Assembly (NCBI GenBank): GCA_016181005.1 | Contig: JACPAE010000004.1 | Span: 80,181-144,180 of the forward strand | DNA length: 64,000 nucleotides | Origin: Candidatus Aenigmatarchaeota archaeon | GTDB lineage: Archaea > Aenigmatarchaeota > Aenigmatarchaeia > CG10238-14 > SCSR01 | Direction: 5' to 3' | In this document: positions 42,294 through 50,363 of the stretch, in pieces | Position numbering within the stretch: position 1 is the first letter of the stretch | How the letters are laid out: each line of letters starts with the position of its first letter | The notes under the pieces: model-generated | Seen by the model: the letters and a program-made list of their open reading frames with translations, nothing else | Databases searched by the model: none | Told to the model about the DNA's origin: nothing | Made by a program: the position numbers and the translations under genes

Positions 42294-43241
42294 ATGAAAG
42301 TTGGACTTGTAGGCTTGGGAAGAATGGGAACAGACATAGCCAAACGGCTTGTTAATGGCGGTCATGAAGTTTTTGTCTGGGGAAGAAGTGATAAAGTTTT
42401 CAAGAATGCCGAAGAAGTAGGAGCTAGGGGAACAACAGACATGCAAGAATTCTTTAACCAGTTGCCCTCACCCAGAATTATATGGTTGATGGTTACTTCT
42501 GACGCGGTCGATGAAGTGTTGCAAAAGACAATGCCATATTTGAGCAAAGGCGATATAGTTGTTGACGGCGGCAACTCTTTTTTCAAAGACTCCATAAGGC
42601 GTGCAAGCGAATTGAAAGACAAGGGAATTAATTTTCTTGATGTGGGCACGAGCGGCGGAATCGAGGGCGAGGAAATCGGCTATTGCATCATGGTCGGCGG
42701 CGAAAAAGAAATATTCCATAAAATCGAGCCGATACTGCAGAAGATTGCTACCAAAGACGGCTATGGCTATGTCGGCAAGTCCGGCGCCGGCCATTTCGCC
42801 AAGATGGTGCACAACGGAATCGAATACGGCATGATGGAATCGATAGGCGAAGGGGCGGCTATGCTGAAAAATTCCCAGTTTGATTTTGACCTCCGCGAAG
42901 TTTTCAGAATATACAGCGCGAAATCAATCATCGACTCGAGGCTTGTGAGCTGGACTTTGAATGAATTAAGGGAAAATCCGGATCTTTCCGGCATCTCCTC
43001 GATAATAGGCTCTGGAGGAAGCGGAGAAAAAATTGTTGGCGAAGGCCACTGGACTGTTCAGACAGCTAAAGAGATGGGCATAGACGTGCCGGCCATAGAG
43101 GCTGCAGTCAGGGTAAGGGATTCGTCCGACAAGGATTCTGAAAGCTCGCCGTCCGGCTTTAGAAACAAGGTAGTTGCTGCTATGCGCTGGCAATTCGGCC
43201 AGCATCCTGTTAAAAAGGATAAGCCGAAGGAAAACGAATGA
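42294..43241 (+). CDS. gnd: 6-phosphogluconate dehydrogenase (decarboxylating), short type
   Basis: A 315-residue enzyme of the short, NAD-preferring GndA/YqeC type. Nucleotide site: KVGLVGLGRMGTDIAKRLVNGGHEVFVWGR. Substrate region: FLDVGTSGGIEGEEIGYCIMVGG, and the catalytic Lys in GKSGAGHFAKMVHNGIEYGMM. It oxidises 6-phosphogluconate to ribulose 5-phosphate. The frame starts at TTG 42285, but ATG 42294 is clearly the start. It is followed 7 bases later by the antiporter gene. Confidence 0.9.
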   Translation: MKVGLVGLGRMGTDIAKRLVNGGHEVFVWGRSDKVFKNAEEVGARGTTDMQEFFNQLPSPRIIWLMVTSDAVDEVLQKTMPYLSKGDIVVDGGNSFFKDSIRRASELKDKGINFLDVGTSGGIEGEEIGYCIMVGGEKEIFHKIEPILQKIATKDGYGYVGKSGAGHFAKMVHNGIEYGMMESIGEGAAMLKNSQFDFDLREVFRIYSAKSIIDSRLVSWTLNELRENPDLSGISSIIGSGGSGEKIVGEGHWTVQTAKEMGIDVPAIEAAVRVRDSSDKDSESSPSGFRNKVVAAMRWQFGQHPVKKDKPKENE

Positions 43242-43248
43242 ATAAAGC

Positions 43249-44487
43249 ATGGTAGCGCTTGACCCAATCGTGCCTGTGATAGCAATCTTTACGCTAGTTG
43301 TTCTTGTGCTCGGCGTGATACTGCGGTATCTCGGCCAGCCTTATGTCATAGCATACATAGTCGCAGGCCTGCTGCTTGGAGCCAACGGCCTTGGGTTGAG
43401 CAATGATTTCATACTTTCCCAGCTAGGCACAGTAGGAATAATTCTCCTCCTCTTTTTTATCGGGATGGAAGTGTCGTTGCCCCGGCTGGTCTCGAACTGG
43501 AGGGTGGCGATAGTCGGCACGACCCTGCAAATAATACTCAGCGTCATACTCATTGTGATTCTTGGCACGCTACTTAGCTGGCCTTTGGAGCGCAGCATTC
43601 TCTTCGGCTTTGTAATCAGCCTAAGCAGCACCGCAGTGGTGCTCAAGATACTGGAGGACAGGAATGAGCTGAACACAAAAGTCGGCCAGAACATGCTCGG
43701 AGTCCTTCTGGTTCAGGATCTGGCCGTTATTCCCATGCTGATAATTCTCAGCATGTTCGGTGGCAAGTCCCTTTCGGGCGGCGAACTTGCACTGCCATTG
43801 ATAGGAACTATCCTGATAATAGGCACTGTTTCTTGGATAGTCAAGCGCGGAGGGATATCTCTTCCGTTCGGCGAGGCAATAAGACAGGATCATGAGACGC
43901 AAGTGTTTGTCGCGCTTGTCATAGCATTCGGCTTTGCGTTGGTGACCGCGTTGTTCGGCCTTTCTTCAGCATTCGGCGCTTTCGTCGCAGGAATTCTTGT
44001 AGCAGCCACGCGGGAGACCCACTGGATACACATGAACCTTAATCCTTTCAGAATAGTCTTCGTCGCGCTTTTCTTCGTCTACATCGGCATGCTGATAAGC
44101 ATAGATTTCCTGCTTGAGAACCTGCTCATGATAGGCGTCTTAACCGTCGCAGTATTTGTGGTTAACACGGTGGCAAATGCCGTGATATTTAGGTTCTTGG
44201 GAGACGGCTGGAAGGAGAGCTTCTATTCCGGCGCACTGCTTTCGCAGATAGGTGAGTTCAGTTTCGTTCTTGTTTCCGTAGGCTTGCACCAAGGACTTGT
44301 CGCCGAGTTCGGCTACAACATCACAATCTCAATTATAGCTCTGACACTGCTCCTTAGCCCGTTCTGGATTTACTTCATGAAGAGGGTAACCCAGGCAGAC
44401 TTTAAGAAGTATACGATACCTGTAATAACTCTGCCGGATTTTCCCGGTAGGGGGAAGTCCAAGTACAGCTACAAGCCGAAGAAATGA
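43249..44487 (+). CDS. CPA2-family cation/proton antiporter (KefB-like)
   Basis: A 412-residue membrane protein with about 12 segments. Typical blocks are RYLGQPYVIAYIVAGLLLG, FFIGMEVSLPRL, SLSSTAVVLKILEDRNELNTKVGQNMLGVLLVQDLAVIPML (the ion-binding QDxxxxP helix), and GAFVAGILVAAT. It exchanges potassium or sodium for protons. There is no C-terminal TrkA-N domain; the chain ends in a short basic tail (GRGKSKYSYKPKK). Confidence 0.88.
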   Translation: MVALDPIVPVIAIFTLVVLVLGVILRYLGQPYVIAYIVAGLLLGANGLGLSNDFILSQLGTVGIILLLFFIGMEVSLPRLVSNWRVAIVGTTLQIILSVILIVILGTLLSWPLERSILFGFVISLSSTAVVLKILEDRNELNTKVGQNMLGVLLVQDLAVIPMLIILSMFGGKSLSGGELALPLIGTILIIGTVSWIVKRGGISLPFGEAIRQDHETQVFVALVIAFGFALVTALFGLSSAFGAFVAGILVAATRETHWIHMNLNPFRIVFVALFFVYIGMLISIDFLLENLLMIGVLTVAVFVVNTVANAVIFRFLGDGWKESFYSGALLSQIGEFSFVLVSVGLHQGLVAEFGYNITISIIALTLLLSPFWIYFMKRVTQADFKKYTIPVITLPDFPGRGKSKYSYKPKK

Positions 44488-44526
44488 GCATAGAGCAATT
44501 GCTATTTCACCTTTAGTAAAAACTTC

Positions 44527-44778
44527 TCATTCGTAAATGCTCTCTCTTTGCCCGATTTTGTAAACAATTATATCCTTACCTTCCAAATAAAACAGTATCC
44601 TAAGCTTCCCCACTCTTAATCTATAATGGTTCTGATAACCTTTCAATTTCCTAATGTCTAAAGCATAGGAAAAGCCCCCTTCCAAAATCTTCAATTTACC
44701 GGTTATGCTTTCTTTCAACTTTTTGGGTAATTTCTCCAATTCCTTAGAAACCTTTTTCTCAAGAAGTATATTAAACAT
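44527..44778 (-). CDS. RelE/ParE-type toxin (second copy)
   Basis: An 83-residue toxin of the same length as that at 13514-13765: a Lys-rich helical N-terminus (EKKVSKELEKLPKKLKESITGKLKIL) and the strand half RKLKGYQNHYRLRVGKLRILFYLEGKDIIVYKIGQRESIYE. This one has the more typical RelE ending (basic residues in YRLRVGKLRI and GQRESIY). It abuts its antitoxin and lies between the antiporter and the DGR-related gene at 45 kb. Confidence 0.82.
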   Translation of the reverse strand: MFNILLEKKVSKELEKLPKKLKESITGKLKILEGGFSYALDIRKLKGYQNHYRLRVGKLRILFYLEGKDIIVYKIGQRESIYE

Positions 44779-44985
44779 TTACTTCAGCTTGCTTAAAGGA
44801 ACCAGTTTTAGTTTTCCTTCCCTTCTTTTGTTTTCAAAGCCTCTTATTGCAACAATATCTTCTCTGGTAGGCGCTTCAACACCAACGACCCTGCTTTCAA
44901 CCAGCATAGACACCTTTCTCAATTCATTTCTTATTTCTTTCAGCTCATCCATCAAGTATCTTGGTTTCAATTTTTCATGTCTCAT
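44779..44985 (-). CDS. Antitoxin partner of the second RelE-type toxin
   Basis: A 68-residue protein from ATG 44985 (MRHEKLKPRYLMDELKEIRNELRKV), the same length as the antitoxin at 13762-13968. N-terminal coiled-coil helix, then a tail ending LKLVPLSKLK. The frame extends to GTG 45045, but the ATG start gives family-like length. It directly precedes the toxin gene. Confidence 0.65.
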   Translation of the reverse strand: MRHEKLKPRYLMDELKEIRNELRKVSMLVESRVVGVEAPTREDIVAIRGFENKRREGKLKLVPLSKLK

Positions 44986-45152
44986 GTTAACTAATTGTTT
45001 CTCTTGTTTTATAAATATTCGCCCGACGATTTTCCATCGCTTCACGCACTGGCTTTCTATAAGCTATACTTACATGAATTAATAATATTTAAATCCTTTC
45101 CTGTCACTATTAAATTAGATTATAATGACCACGGCCAGACAGCTTAGTTTCA

Positions 45153-45764
45153 GTGCCGGAAGAGCAAGAATTGTATACTGTAAAGGTCCGAACGGGTATG
45201 AACGCAGGAGTATGGCGAGTTGGCAGACAACTTGTCAGAACACCAAATGGCATCTTTATACCATATAATGAAGGATTGACTGTAGTACAAGCTTATGACG
45301 CAGTACAAAATGATCCGGCCTTGCTTGAAGCATGTCTTGAACTTGTTCCAGTAACAGTTTTGTTATACGGCATACAGCATGATGGAGATTTTTATAAAAT
45401 GCTGAGAGGAACTTACCAGTTGACTGGAAGCGGCGTTGTTGACTCCCGCCTTTTGGGAACGCCAAATGTGACCAGAGGCGATCTGCAATACCATGGATTA
45501 AGAAATGACCGCCCTATTGCCAGAATCGAACCCCAAAATGGACGTGTAGAAAAACTCGATAAAACTGCTTTATGGGGCGTTGGAAAAGGCTCTAAGGTAG
45601 AATCTGAAAATCCAACACATCCAACATACATGTATAATGCTGATGGTAATAGATTTGTTGGCTTGGGCTTCGGGTACGGCGACGCCGTCGGCGTGAACGC
45701 GGACTGGAATCCGTTGAGTCGGGCCTTCGATTGGGGCGCCCGGTTGGCAAAGAAGGCAGAATAA
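45153..45764 (+). CDS. Candidate DGR target protein 3, N-terminus possibly frameshifted
   Basis: The frame opens with GTG 45153 (203 residues). Upstream, ATG 45125 opens a different frame, MTTARQLSF, which matches the start of DGR target 1 (MTTTSQLYL), and the promoter string atttaaatcctttc is shared. Just after the frame change VPEEQELYTVKV resembles LPIKGMQYSVIP of target 1. So the gene is a relative whose start has probably been shifted by one base near the TTT at 45148-45150. The C-terminus (GFGYGDAVGVNADWNPLSRAFDWG) is encoded by an adenine-poor tract and is likely a variable region. Confidence 0.65.
   Translation: MPEEQELYTVKVRTGMNAGVWRVGRQLVRTPNGIFIPYNEGLTVVQAYDAVQNDPALLEACLELVPVTVLLYGIQHDGDFYKMLRGTYQLTGSGVVDSRLLGTPNVTRGDLQYHGLRNDRPIARIEPQNGRVEKLDKTALWGVGKGSKVESENPTHPTYMYNADGNRFVGLGFGYGDAVGVNADWNPLSRAFDWGARLAKKAE
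45660..45748 (+). other. Adenine-poor 3' tract, candidate variable repeat 3
   Basis: 9 adenines in 89 bases by my count, against an A-rich gene body. The tract does not align to the template at 35852-35981. It lies about 65 bases upstream of the second leader repeat. Confidence 0.5.
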
Positions 45765-45811
45765 AAACTTATCCTTGAAAATCAAATTTTTTATTTGTCC
45801 TGGCGAAAGCA

Positions 45812-45909
45812 TGGGATACACGCCTGTCCATAGTGCATTAGGGCTTTTCCGTTTGGCCATGAAATACAGGGGCGACAGATAGTAGCTATGACGGATGACA
45901 TGACTAGTG
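45812..45909 (+). repeat. DGR leader repeat, copy 2
   Basis: A near-copy of 35709-35807 (three substitutions, one single-base gap), starting 48 bases after the stop of candidate target 3. The similarity ends exactly at gactagtg, and no template repeat or reverse transcriptase follows. Its last 6 bases supply the stop codon and last codon of the isomerase gene on the other strand. Confidence 0.9.
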
Positions 45910-46851
45910 AGTCGCGAGATAATCCTTGATGTGGTCAATCATGCTCGTCCCGTAAGGGTCTATGCTGTTCTTCTCGGCCATGTAGTAGGAGACAAAATCG
46001 CCTAAAATTATCATGTGCAGAATCCTTTCCAGCCTAGTCTCGCCCTCCCCAAACACTTCATGAACACCCGTCCTCTTGCTCAGCAGTTTCTTGTCCACGT
46101 CAAAGCTGTTCTTCACGTCCCTGTCCTCGTGCGATTCCCGCAGGAAAATCACCGAGAAGTTGCTGTCAAGCCTATGCCATGACTCGACGTCATTGTGGTG
46201 TATCTCCGGCAGTATCTCGTCCTTTGCCAGCAACTTGGAGTTCTCATTCAACTGCGTCTTGAACCTGAGTGCCGGGGACGGATAGTGGGACACTATAATC
46301 GGCATGGTTCCGTTGATTTTATCCACCAGCTGCTTGGCCTCGTTCTCTATCCTGTTCATGTTCTTCGACAAAGTCCTGAACTCCGGCACCTTTACAAGCT
46401 TCAGGCTTTCGAAAACCGACAAGGATGCGGCAAGCAGGTAAGGGAATGCGACCCTGGGCATCAGGCCCTCGTTGAGCTTGACGCAAGGCAGCTTCTTCTT
46501 CACTGCCAACTCCCTCATCTTTCCCCCTGACGTTATGCAGACTGTCTTGCACTTTCTCTTTACAGCCTGCTCCAGCTGCGCCAGAGTCTCCCATGTGTTG
46601 CCCGAATAACTGGCAGCTATCACAAGAGTGTTCGAGCCGGCATAACCCGGCAATTTGTGGTTCCTGGAGACCTCGATTGGCACGTGCAATGCGTCCTTGA
46701 AAGAATCCTTTATGACATCCCCGGATATGGCCGAGCCCCCCATGCCGCAAATGACTATGTTGCTGAACTGCCTATAGTCGGCAGGAAGCTTTACGTCAGA
46801 ACTAAGAACGTCCTTGACATACTTGAGAGAATTTCTTATGTCCGCAAGCAT
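45904..46851 (-). CDS. Bifunctional phosphoglucose/phosphomannose isomerase
   Basis: A 315-residue SIS-domain protein. Blocks: NIVICGMGGSAISGDVIKDSF, IAASYSGNTWETLAQLEQA, and the C-terminal part HNDVESWHRL with the catalytic Glu/His region. It interconverts glucose 6-phosphate, fructose 6-phosphate and mannose 6-phosphate in archaea. Its last residue and TAG stop fall inside the DGR leader repeat. It is divergent from the acylphosphatase gene. Confidence 0.88.
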   Translation of the reverse strand: MLADIRNSLKYVKDVLSSDVKLPADYRQFSNIVICGMGGSAISGDVIKDSFKDALHVPIEVSRNHKLPGYAGSNTLVIAASYSGNTWETLAQLEQAVKRKCKTVCITSGGKMRELAVKKKLPCVKLNEGLMPRVAFPYLLAASLSVFESLKLVKVPEFRTLSKNMNRIENEAKQLVDKINGTMPIIVSHYPSPALRFKTQLNENSKLLAKDEILPEIHHNDVESWHRLDSNFSVIFLRESHEDRDVKNSFDVDKKLLSKRTGVHEVFGEGETRLERILHMIILGDFVSYYMAEKNSIDPYGTSMIDHIKDYLATH

Positions 46852-46900
46852 TAAATCTAATTACAAACGTATATTTTTAAAGAAAATGAGGTATAGTCTT

Positions 46901-47173
46901 ATGAAAAGAGTTTTTGCCAAGATTCATGGCATTGTCCAGCACGTTGGATTCAGGAATTTTGTCCGGGGAAATGCCAGAAAGCTCGGGATAACAGGCTGGG
47001 TCAAGAACAGCCTTGACGGAACCGTGGAGGCAGTCTTTGAAGGGGAGGAGCAGGCAGTATCCGAGCTGGTGGAGAAGTGCAAGCAGGGGCCTATGCTGGC
47101 CATGGTCGAGAAGGTCGAGGTAAGGGAGCACGAGCCCGTAAAAGAGTTCGAGGAATTCCTCGTACTTAAATAA
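46901..47173 (+). CDS. acyP: Acylphosphatase
   Basis: A 90-residue acylphosphatase of standard length. The phosphate-binding loop and catalytic Arg are in GIVQHVGFRNFVRGNARKLGITGWVKNSLDGTVEA, with the catalytic Asn in VKNS. It hydrolyses acyl phosphates. The open frame begins earlier, but ATG 46901 (MKRVFAKIHG) is the family start. A TATA-like box (atttttaaag) lies about 27 bases upstream. Confidence 0.93.
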   Translation: MKRVFAKIHGIVQHVGFRNFVRGNARKLGITGWVKNSLDGTVEAVFEGEEQAVSELVEKCKQGPMLAMVEKVEVREHEPVKEFEEFLVLK

Positions 47174-47236
47174 AAGCTTTTCCCTCCTCCTTTACACAGG
47201 TGTAACCTTTAAAAGCAGGCTTTCTTAAGTTATTTT

Positions 47237-47608
47237 ATGGCACAATCAAAGGGAAGATCCCTGGCCGGCCCAAAAGTCGGTGAGTGGTCGTTCCTTGTTG
47301 GAGTATTGCTAGCAATAGTTCTTGGGTTGTTCCCACAACCTGGATGGCAGTCTACGGTAACATTGGTCCTAGTGGTCCTAGGTATCATAGTTGCCCTGGT
47401 CAATGTCACGTCCAAGGAGACATCCACATTCCTTGTCGCTGCAATAGCATTGTTGGTGGCGGCATCGGCAGGTGGGGCTGGAGGCTTTGGAAGTCTGCCA
47501 GTTGTAGGAGCATACTTGATAAACATCTTCGACAACTTGGTGGTGTTCGTCGCGCCTGCAGCTGTAATAGTAGGGCTCAAGGCGATCTATGCGCTAGCAA
47601 AGGACTAG
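47237..47608 (+). CDS. Small archaeal membrane protein, 123 aa
   Basis: A hydrophobic protein with four predicted helices (WSFLVGVLLAIVLGLF, VTLVLVVLGIIVALV, FLVAAIALLVAA, LVVFVAPAAVIVGL) and a Gly-rich turn (SAGGAGGFGSLP). The N-terminus is basic and soluble. I recall similar short proteins in archaea but cannot name a family. A TATA-like box (cctttaaaag) lies about 30 bases upstream. Confidence 0.6.
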   Translation: MAQSKGRSLAGPKVGEWSFLVGVLLAIVLGLFPQPGWQSTVTLVLVVLGIIVALVNVTSKETSTFLVAAIALLVAASAGGAGGFGSLPVVGAYLINIFDNLVVFVAPAAVIVGLKAIYALAKD

Positions 47609-47730
47609 GCAAAGAATTAAACTTGTCTTTTCTTTGATTTTTTCTTTGCCCTTTCTTTTTTATACAGCTTCTTGAGGGAATGTGTACCATTACAAATTTA
47701 CATCAAAAGCTAAAATTCAAATAGTCTGTA

Positions 47731-48600
47731 ATGGTAAATAAAGATATGAGAATAATTAAAAGAAGGAAAGGCCGGATTGAATATTTCTACTTGCAGCACT
47801 CGTTCAGAGACAATGGAAAAGTCATCACGAAGGAGAAATATCTGGGAAAAGACATACCCAAAAACATCGAAGCCGTTAAAGAGAAATTTCAGCTAGAAGC
47901 CCAAAAAAATCTTTATGGAAAATTAGAAAGAGTAAAGGAGAACTTTCAGAAAGAATGGAGGAAATACCCCGAGTCTGCAAAAGAAAAAGAGCTGGAAGAA
48001 ATAGCTATAGCCTTTACTTATAATACAAATGCGATAGAAGGTTCAACAATAACCCTTGAAGAGGCAAGAGAAATCATACACAACAAAGTCGCTCCAAACA
48101 AATCTTTGAAGGATATAAGGGAAACAGAGTCCCACGCCAAGGTTTTCTTTGACATGCTGAACAAGAAAGAGAAGATATCCAACGGGCTTCTATTGAGATG
48201 GCATAAAGAGATATTCGGTGAAACAAAGCCCGACATTGCAGGAAAATTTCGAAACTATCTTGTTAGAGTGGGAAATTACATAGCTCCAGACTGGCAAGAT
48301 GTTGTGAAGCTAATGAATGAGCTTGTTAAGTTTGCCGAAGTCAAATTGAACCCAGTTGAACTTGCTGCAAGAGCACATTACAGGTTTGAAAAAATACATC
48401 CTTTTGGCGATGGGAATGGAAGAATTGGCAGATTGATAATGAACCGTATTTTATGGCACAGCGGTTATCCTATGATAATTATAGAATACAAAAAAAGGAA
48501 GTTCTACTATAAAGCTTTGCAAAAAGGAGAAGAAGGATTTTTAAATTATTTCATAAAAAAATATATTCGTATTCATAAAAGACATCTTTATGGTGCATAA
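47731..48600 (+). CDS. Fic-domain protein
   Basis: A 289-residue Fic protein that would transfer AMP or another nucleotide group to target proteins. The catalytic motif HPFGDGNGRIGR (223-234) is intact. An inhibitory motif, TNAIEG (99-104), fits the (S/T)xxxE(G/N) rule and precedes the catalytic core, so it belongs to the self-inhibited class with an N-terminal inhibitory helix. The N-terminal 80 residues have a charged helical part with a possible DNA- or protein-binding role. No antitoxin partner is seen. Confidence 0.88.
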   Translation: MVNKDMRIIKRRKGRIEYFYLQHSFRDNGKVITKEKYLGKDIPKNIEAVKEKFQLEAQKNLYGKLERVKENFQKEWRKYPESAKEKELEEIAIAFTYNTNAIEGSTITLEEAREIIHNKVAPNKSLKDIRETESHAKVFFDMLNKKEKISNGLLLRWHKEIFGETKPDIAGKFRNYLVRVGNYIAPDWQDVVKLMNELVKFAEVKLNPVELAARAHYRFEKIHPFGDGNGRIGRLIMNRILWHSGYPMIIIEYKKRKFYYKALQKGEEGFLNYFIKKYIRIHKRHLYGA

Positions 48601-48632
48601 AGGTTTCTGACAATAAGCCAGTTTATCAGAAA

Positions 48633-49205
48633 TTACTTCTTACGCTTCTTCCCACCCTTCTTATACAGCTTCTTGTAGCCTATCCAGACCACTATCAAAA
48701 GCTCAGCCAGAACTATAATGACTCTTAGGAGCTTGTCGGCGTCGCTAAAGTACCTGACAGTGGCGTAGAACAAGAGAAGTATCCCGCCGAACATCAGGCC
48801 TGTGCCAAGGAATTCAATGCCCCATAAGGTGCCGGCAAAGATGGCAATTACACCGATAGCGCCTGTTATTAGGAAAACATTTCTATTGTACTCCTTCGTT
48901 GCCTGGTCGAAATCCTTGTTGCAGGTGCTGCAGCTTTCGTAAATCGGGCAGCCGGATGAATAGTTGAAAACAGGCGTGGCACCTTCATTAATGCATTGCT
49001 GGTAGTCGGAGCTGTTCTGGTATTCGTATCCGCATTTATCGACAGGTTCTGGAAAAAGTGGAAAAGGACGAGCCTTGTTAAAGATGTCCTCGCAGAAATC
49101 GTTATAGTTTGGTTGCGGATATACCAACTCTGTCAACAGAGCTATGAAAACTGCGAAGAGAATGGCTACTGCAGCAGCGACTGCTATCTGCTTGAGGTCG
49201 ACCAT
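48633..49205 (-). CDS. Membrane protein with a Cys-rich external loop
   Basis: A 190-residue protein. One N-terminal helix (AVAAAVAILFAVFIALLTELV) is followed by an extracytoplasmic loop with several cysteines (DFCEDIF, DKCGYEYQ, QQCINEG, SGCPIYESCSTCNKDF), probably disulfide-bonded, then three C-terminal helices and a very basic tail (KKLYKKGGKKRKK). Function unknown. The Cys pattern suggests dependence on the oxidative folding machinery encoded at 50-60 kb. Confidence 0.55.
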   Translation of the reverse strand: MVDLKQIAVAAAVAILFAVFIALLTELVYPQPNYNDFCEDIFNKARPFPLFPEPVDKCGYEYQNSSDYQQCINEGATPVFNYSSGCPIYESCSTCNKDFDQATKEYNRNVFLITGAIGVIAIFAGTLWGIEFLGTGLMFGGILLLFYATVRYFSDADKLLRVIIVLAELLIVVWIGYKKLYKKGGKKRKK

Positions 49206-49289
49206 TAGAATAATTTGTTAGGAAGGATTAAAAGGATTTGGGTCTAGTAAACTCAAATTAACATTCTAAAAAGCAAATAACTAATTGGT

Positions 49290-49499
49290 TCACGTTCTTA
49301 GAGCATGTTTAACATCATCGCAAACACTATTAGGGACATTTGTGAAATGAGGCCTATAACCTTGATAATGCGTAAGCCTTCTTAGAAGCCTACTTCCACT
49401 TAAAGGACCTTCACTATGGGTGCCAACTCTATAATAATATTCCATCGAACCTTTTTCCCTCGACCCTCTGATATAAACTATCTTTTCTGCAGTTTCCAT
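49290..49499 (-). CDS. Hypothetical protein, 69 aa
   Basis: A small basic protein (METAEKIVYIRGSREKGSM..., HYQGYRPHFTN) with no recognised motif. A TATA-like box (tttaaatac on the minus strand, about 49519-49527) lies upstream, which supports expression. Function unknown. Confidence 0.4.
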   Translation of the reverse strand: METAEKIVYIRGSREKGSMEYYYRVGTHSEGPLSGSRLLRRLTHYQGYRPHFTNVPNSVCDDVKHALRT

Positions 49500-49530
49500 A
49501 TCTAAAAATAGCTCAAAAAAGTATTTAAAT

Positions 49531-49815
49531 TTACTTGTTGACTTCCCTGTTCAGCTCCGCAGAAATATAATGCCCACTCATGTTCAATTTGACCGACTTT
49601 ACTCCAGGAATCTGCAGTACAACGCCCTTGATGTCATAAGCCATCTTTAATGCCAGCATAGGGGGGCAGTAGGGCGCTGTTAGATGAAAATCGATAGAAA
49701 CTTCCCCGTCTTTAATCTCTACCTTGTCCACAAGCTCCATTTCAGTTATTGGTACACCTAACTCTGGATCCATTACTTTCTCCAACTCCTTCATGATAGT
49801 TTTTTTGTCTAGCAT
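49531..49815 (-). CDS. MIP18/DUF59-family iron-sulfur assembly protein
   Basis: A 94-residue protein with the DUF59 start (KTIMKELEKVMDPELGVPITEMELVDKVEI) and the core DFHLTAPYCPPMLALKMAYDIKGVVLQIPGVKSVKLNM; the conserved Cys is in PYCPP. This family (SufT/PaaD/MIP18) helps place iron-sulfur clusters in proteins. It would serve the LipA and radical SAM enzymes here among others. Confidence 0.82.
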   Translation of the reverse strand: MLDKKTIMKELEKVMDPELGVPITEMELVDKVEIKDGEVSIDFHLTAPYCPPMLALKMAYDIKGVVLQIPGVKSVKLNMSGHYISAELNREVNK

Positions 49816-49835
49816 CAGAAGTACCTCTTTTTATT

Positions 49836-50042
49836 TTACTCTAGCTTCCGTTCAAATTCTTCTCTAGAAAAATGTCTTCCTTTCTCAATCTTTTTTATTT
49901 TTCTGATGTAATCTGGTCTGACTTCGTAGATTTCAACATCAAGCGAAGTTAGGTTTTTTAACTGAGACTTCACTTCTTGCAAATCACTTCTGAGCAGGCC
50001 TATTTCTTTGGTGATCTGTTTAAATCTATCTCCAGCACTCAT
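49836..50042 (-). CDS. Solitary antitoxin-like protein, 68 aa
   Basis: A 68-residue protein with an N-terminal coiled coil (FKQITKEIGLLRSDLQEVKSQLKNL) and a charged tail (HFSREEFERKLE), the same size and layout as the two RelE antitoxins in this window. No toxin gene follows: the next gene on the strand is the DUF59 gene. It may be an orphan antitoxin or an unrelated coiled-coil protein. Confidence 0.45.
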   Translation of the reverse strand: MSAGDRFKQITKEIGLLRSDLQEVKSQLKNLTSLDVEIYEVRPDYIRKIKKIEKGRHFSREEFERKLE

Positions 50043-50175
50043 TTTATCACTAAAATCATTTAGTTGTTTTTGAACTTAAGTTGCACATTTGCTAGGATAA
50101 TATAACCCTTACCACTACATCACAATTTTCTTAAGCACGACTTCTTATTTATACAGTCGGGACAAAATATTTATA

Positions 50176-50358
50176 ATGGCGAAAGTCCTGTCCTGGAAGG
50201 AGACAAAGCTCGAGAAATGCTATGAATGCGGCAAAGTTCTTCATCCGAAAAAGCAGGTCCATCTGCACAAGAGGCTGTTCTGTTGCGCAAAGTGTGCGGA
50301 GCACTACAAGAAGCACAAGGGAAAGAAAAAGAAAGCCGAGGTATGCGAGTTTTGTTGA
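50176..50358 (+). CDS. Small Cys-rich zinc-ribbon-like protein, 60 aa
   Basis: Two CxxC knuckles, EKCYECGKVL and FCCAKCAEHYKKHKG, and a third at the very end (VCEFC). The central HLHKRLFCCAKC segment resembles the YHS/TRASH-type metal domains found beside copper genes. It precedes the His-x-His protein gene by only 5 bases, so it is likely part of that metal operon. A TATA-like box (ttatttataca) lies about 27 bases upstream. Confidence 0.6.
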   Translation: MAKVLSWKETKLEKCYECGKVLHPKKQVHLHKRLFCCAKCAEHYKKHKGKKKKAEVCEFC

Positions 50359-50363
50359 GAGCC

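Noticed and set aside
50176-50358. Ribosomal protein eL24
   Set aside because: The Cys spacing suggests a zinc ribbon, but the eL24 motifs for the second half and the RK-W-T region are absent.
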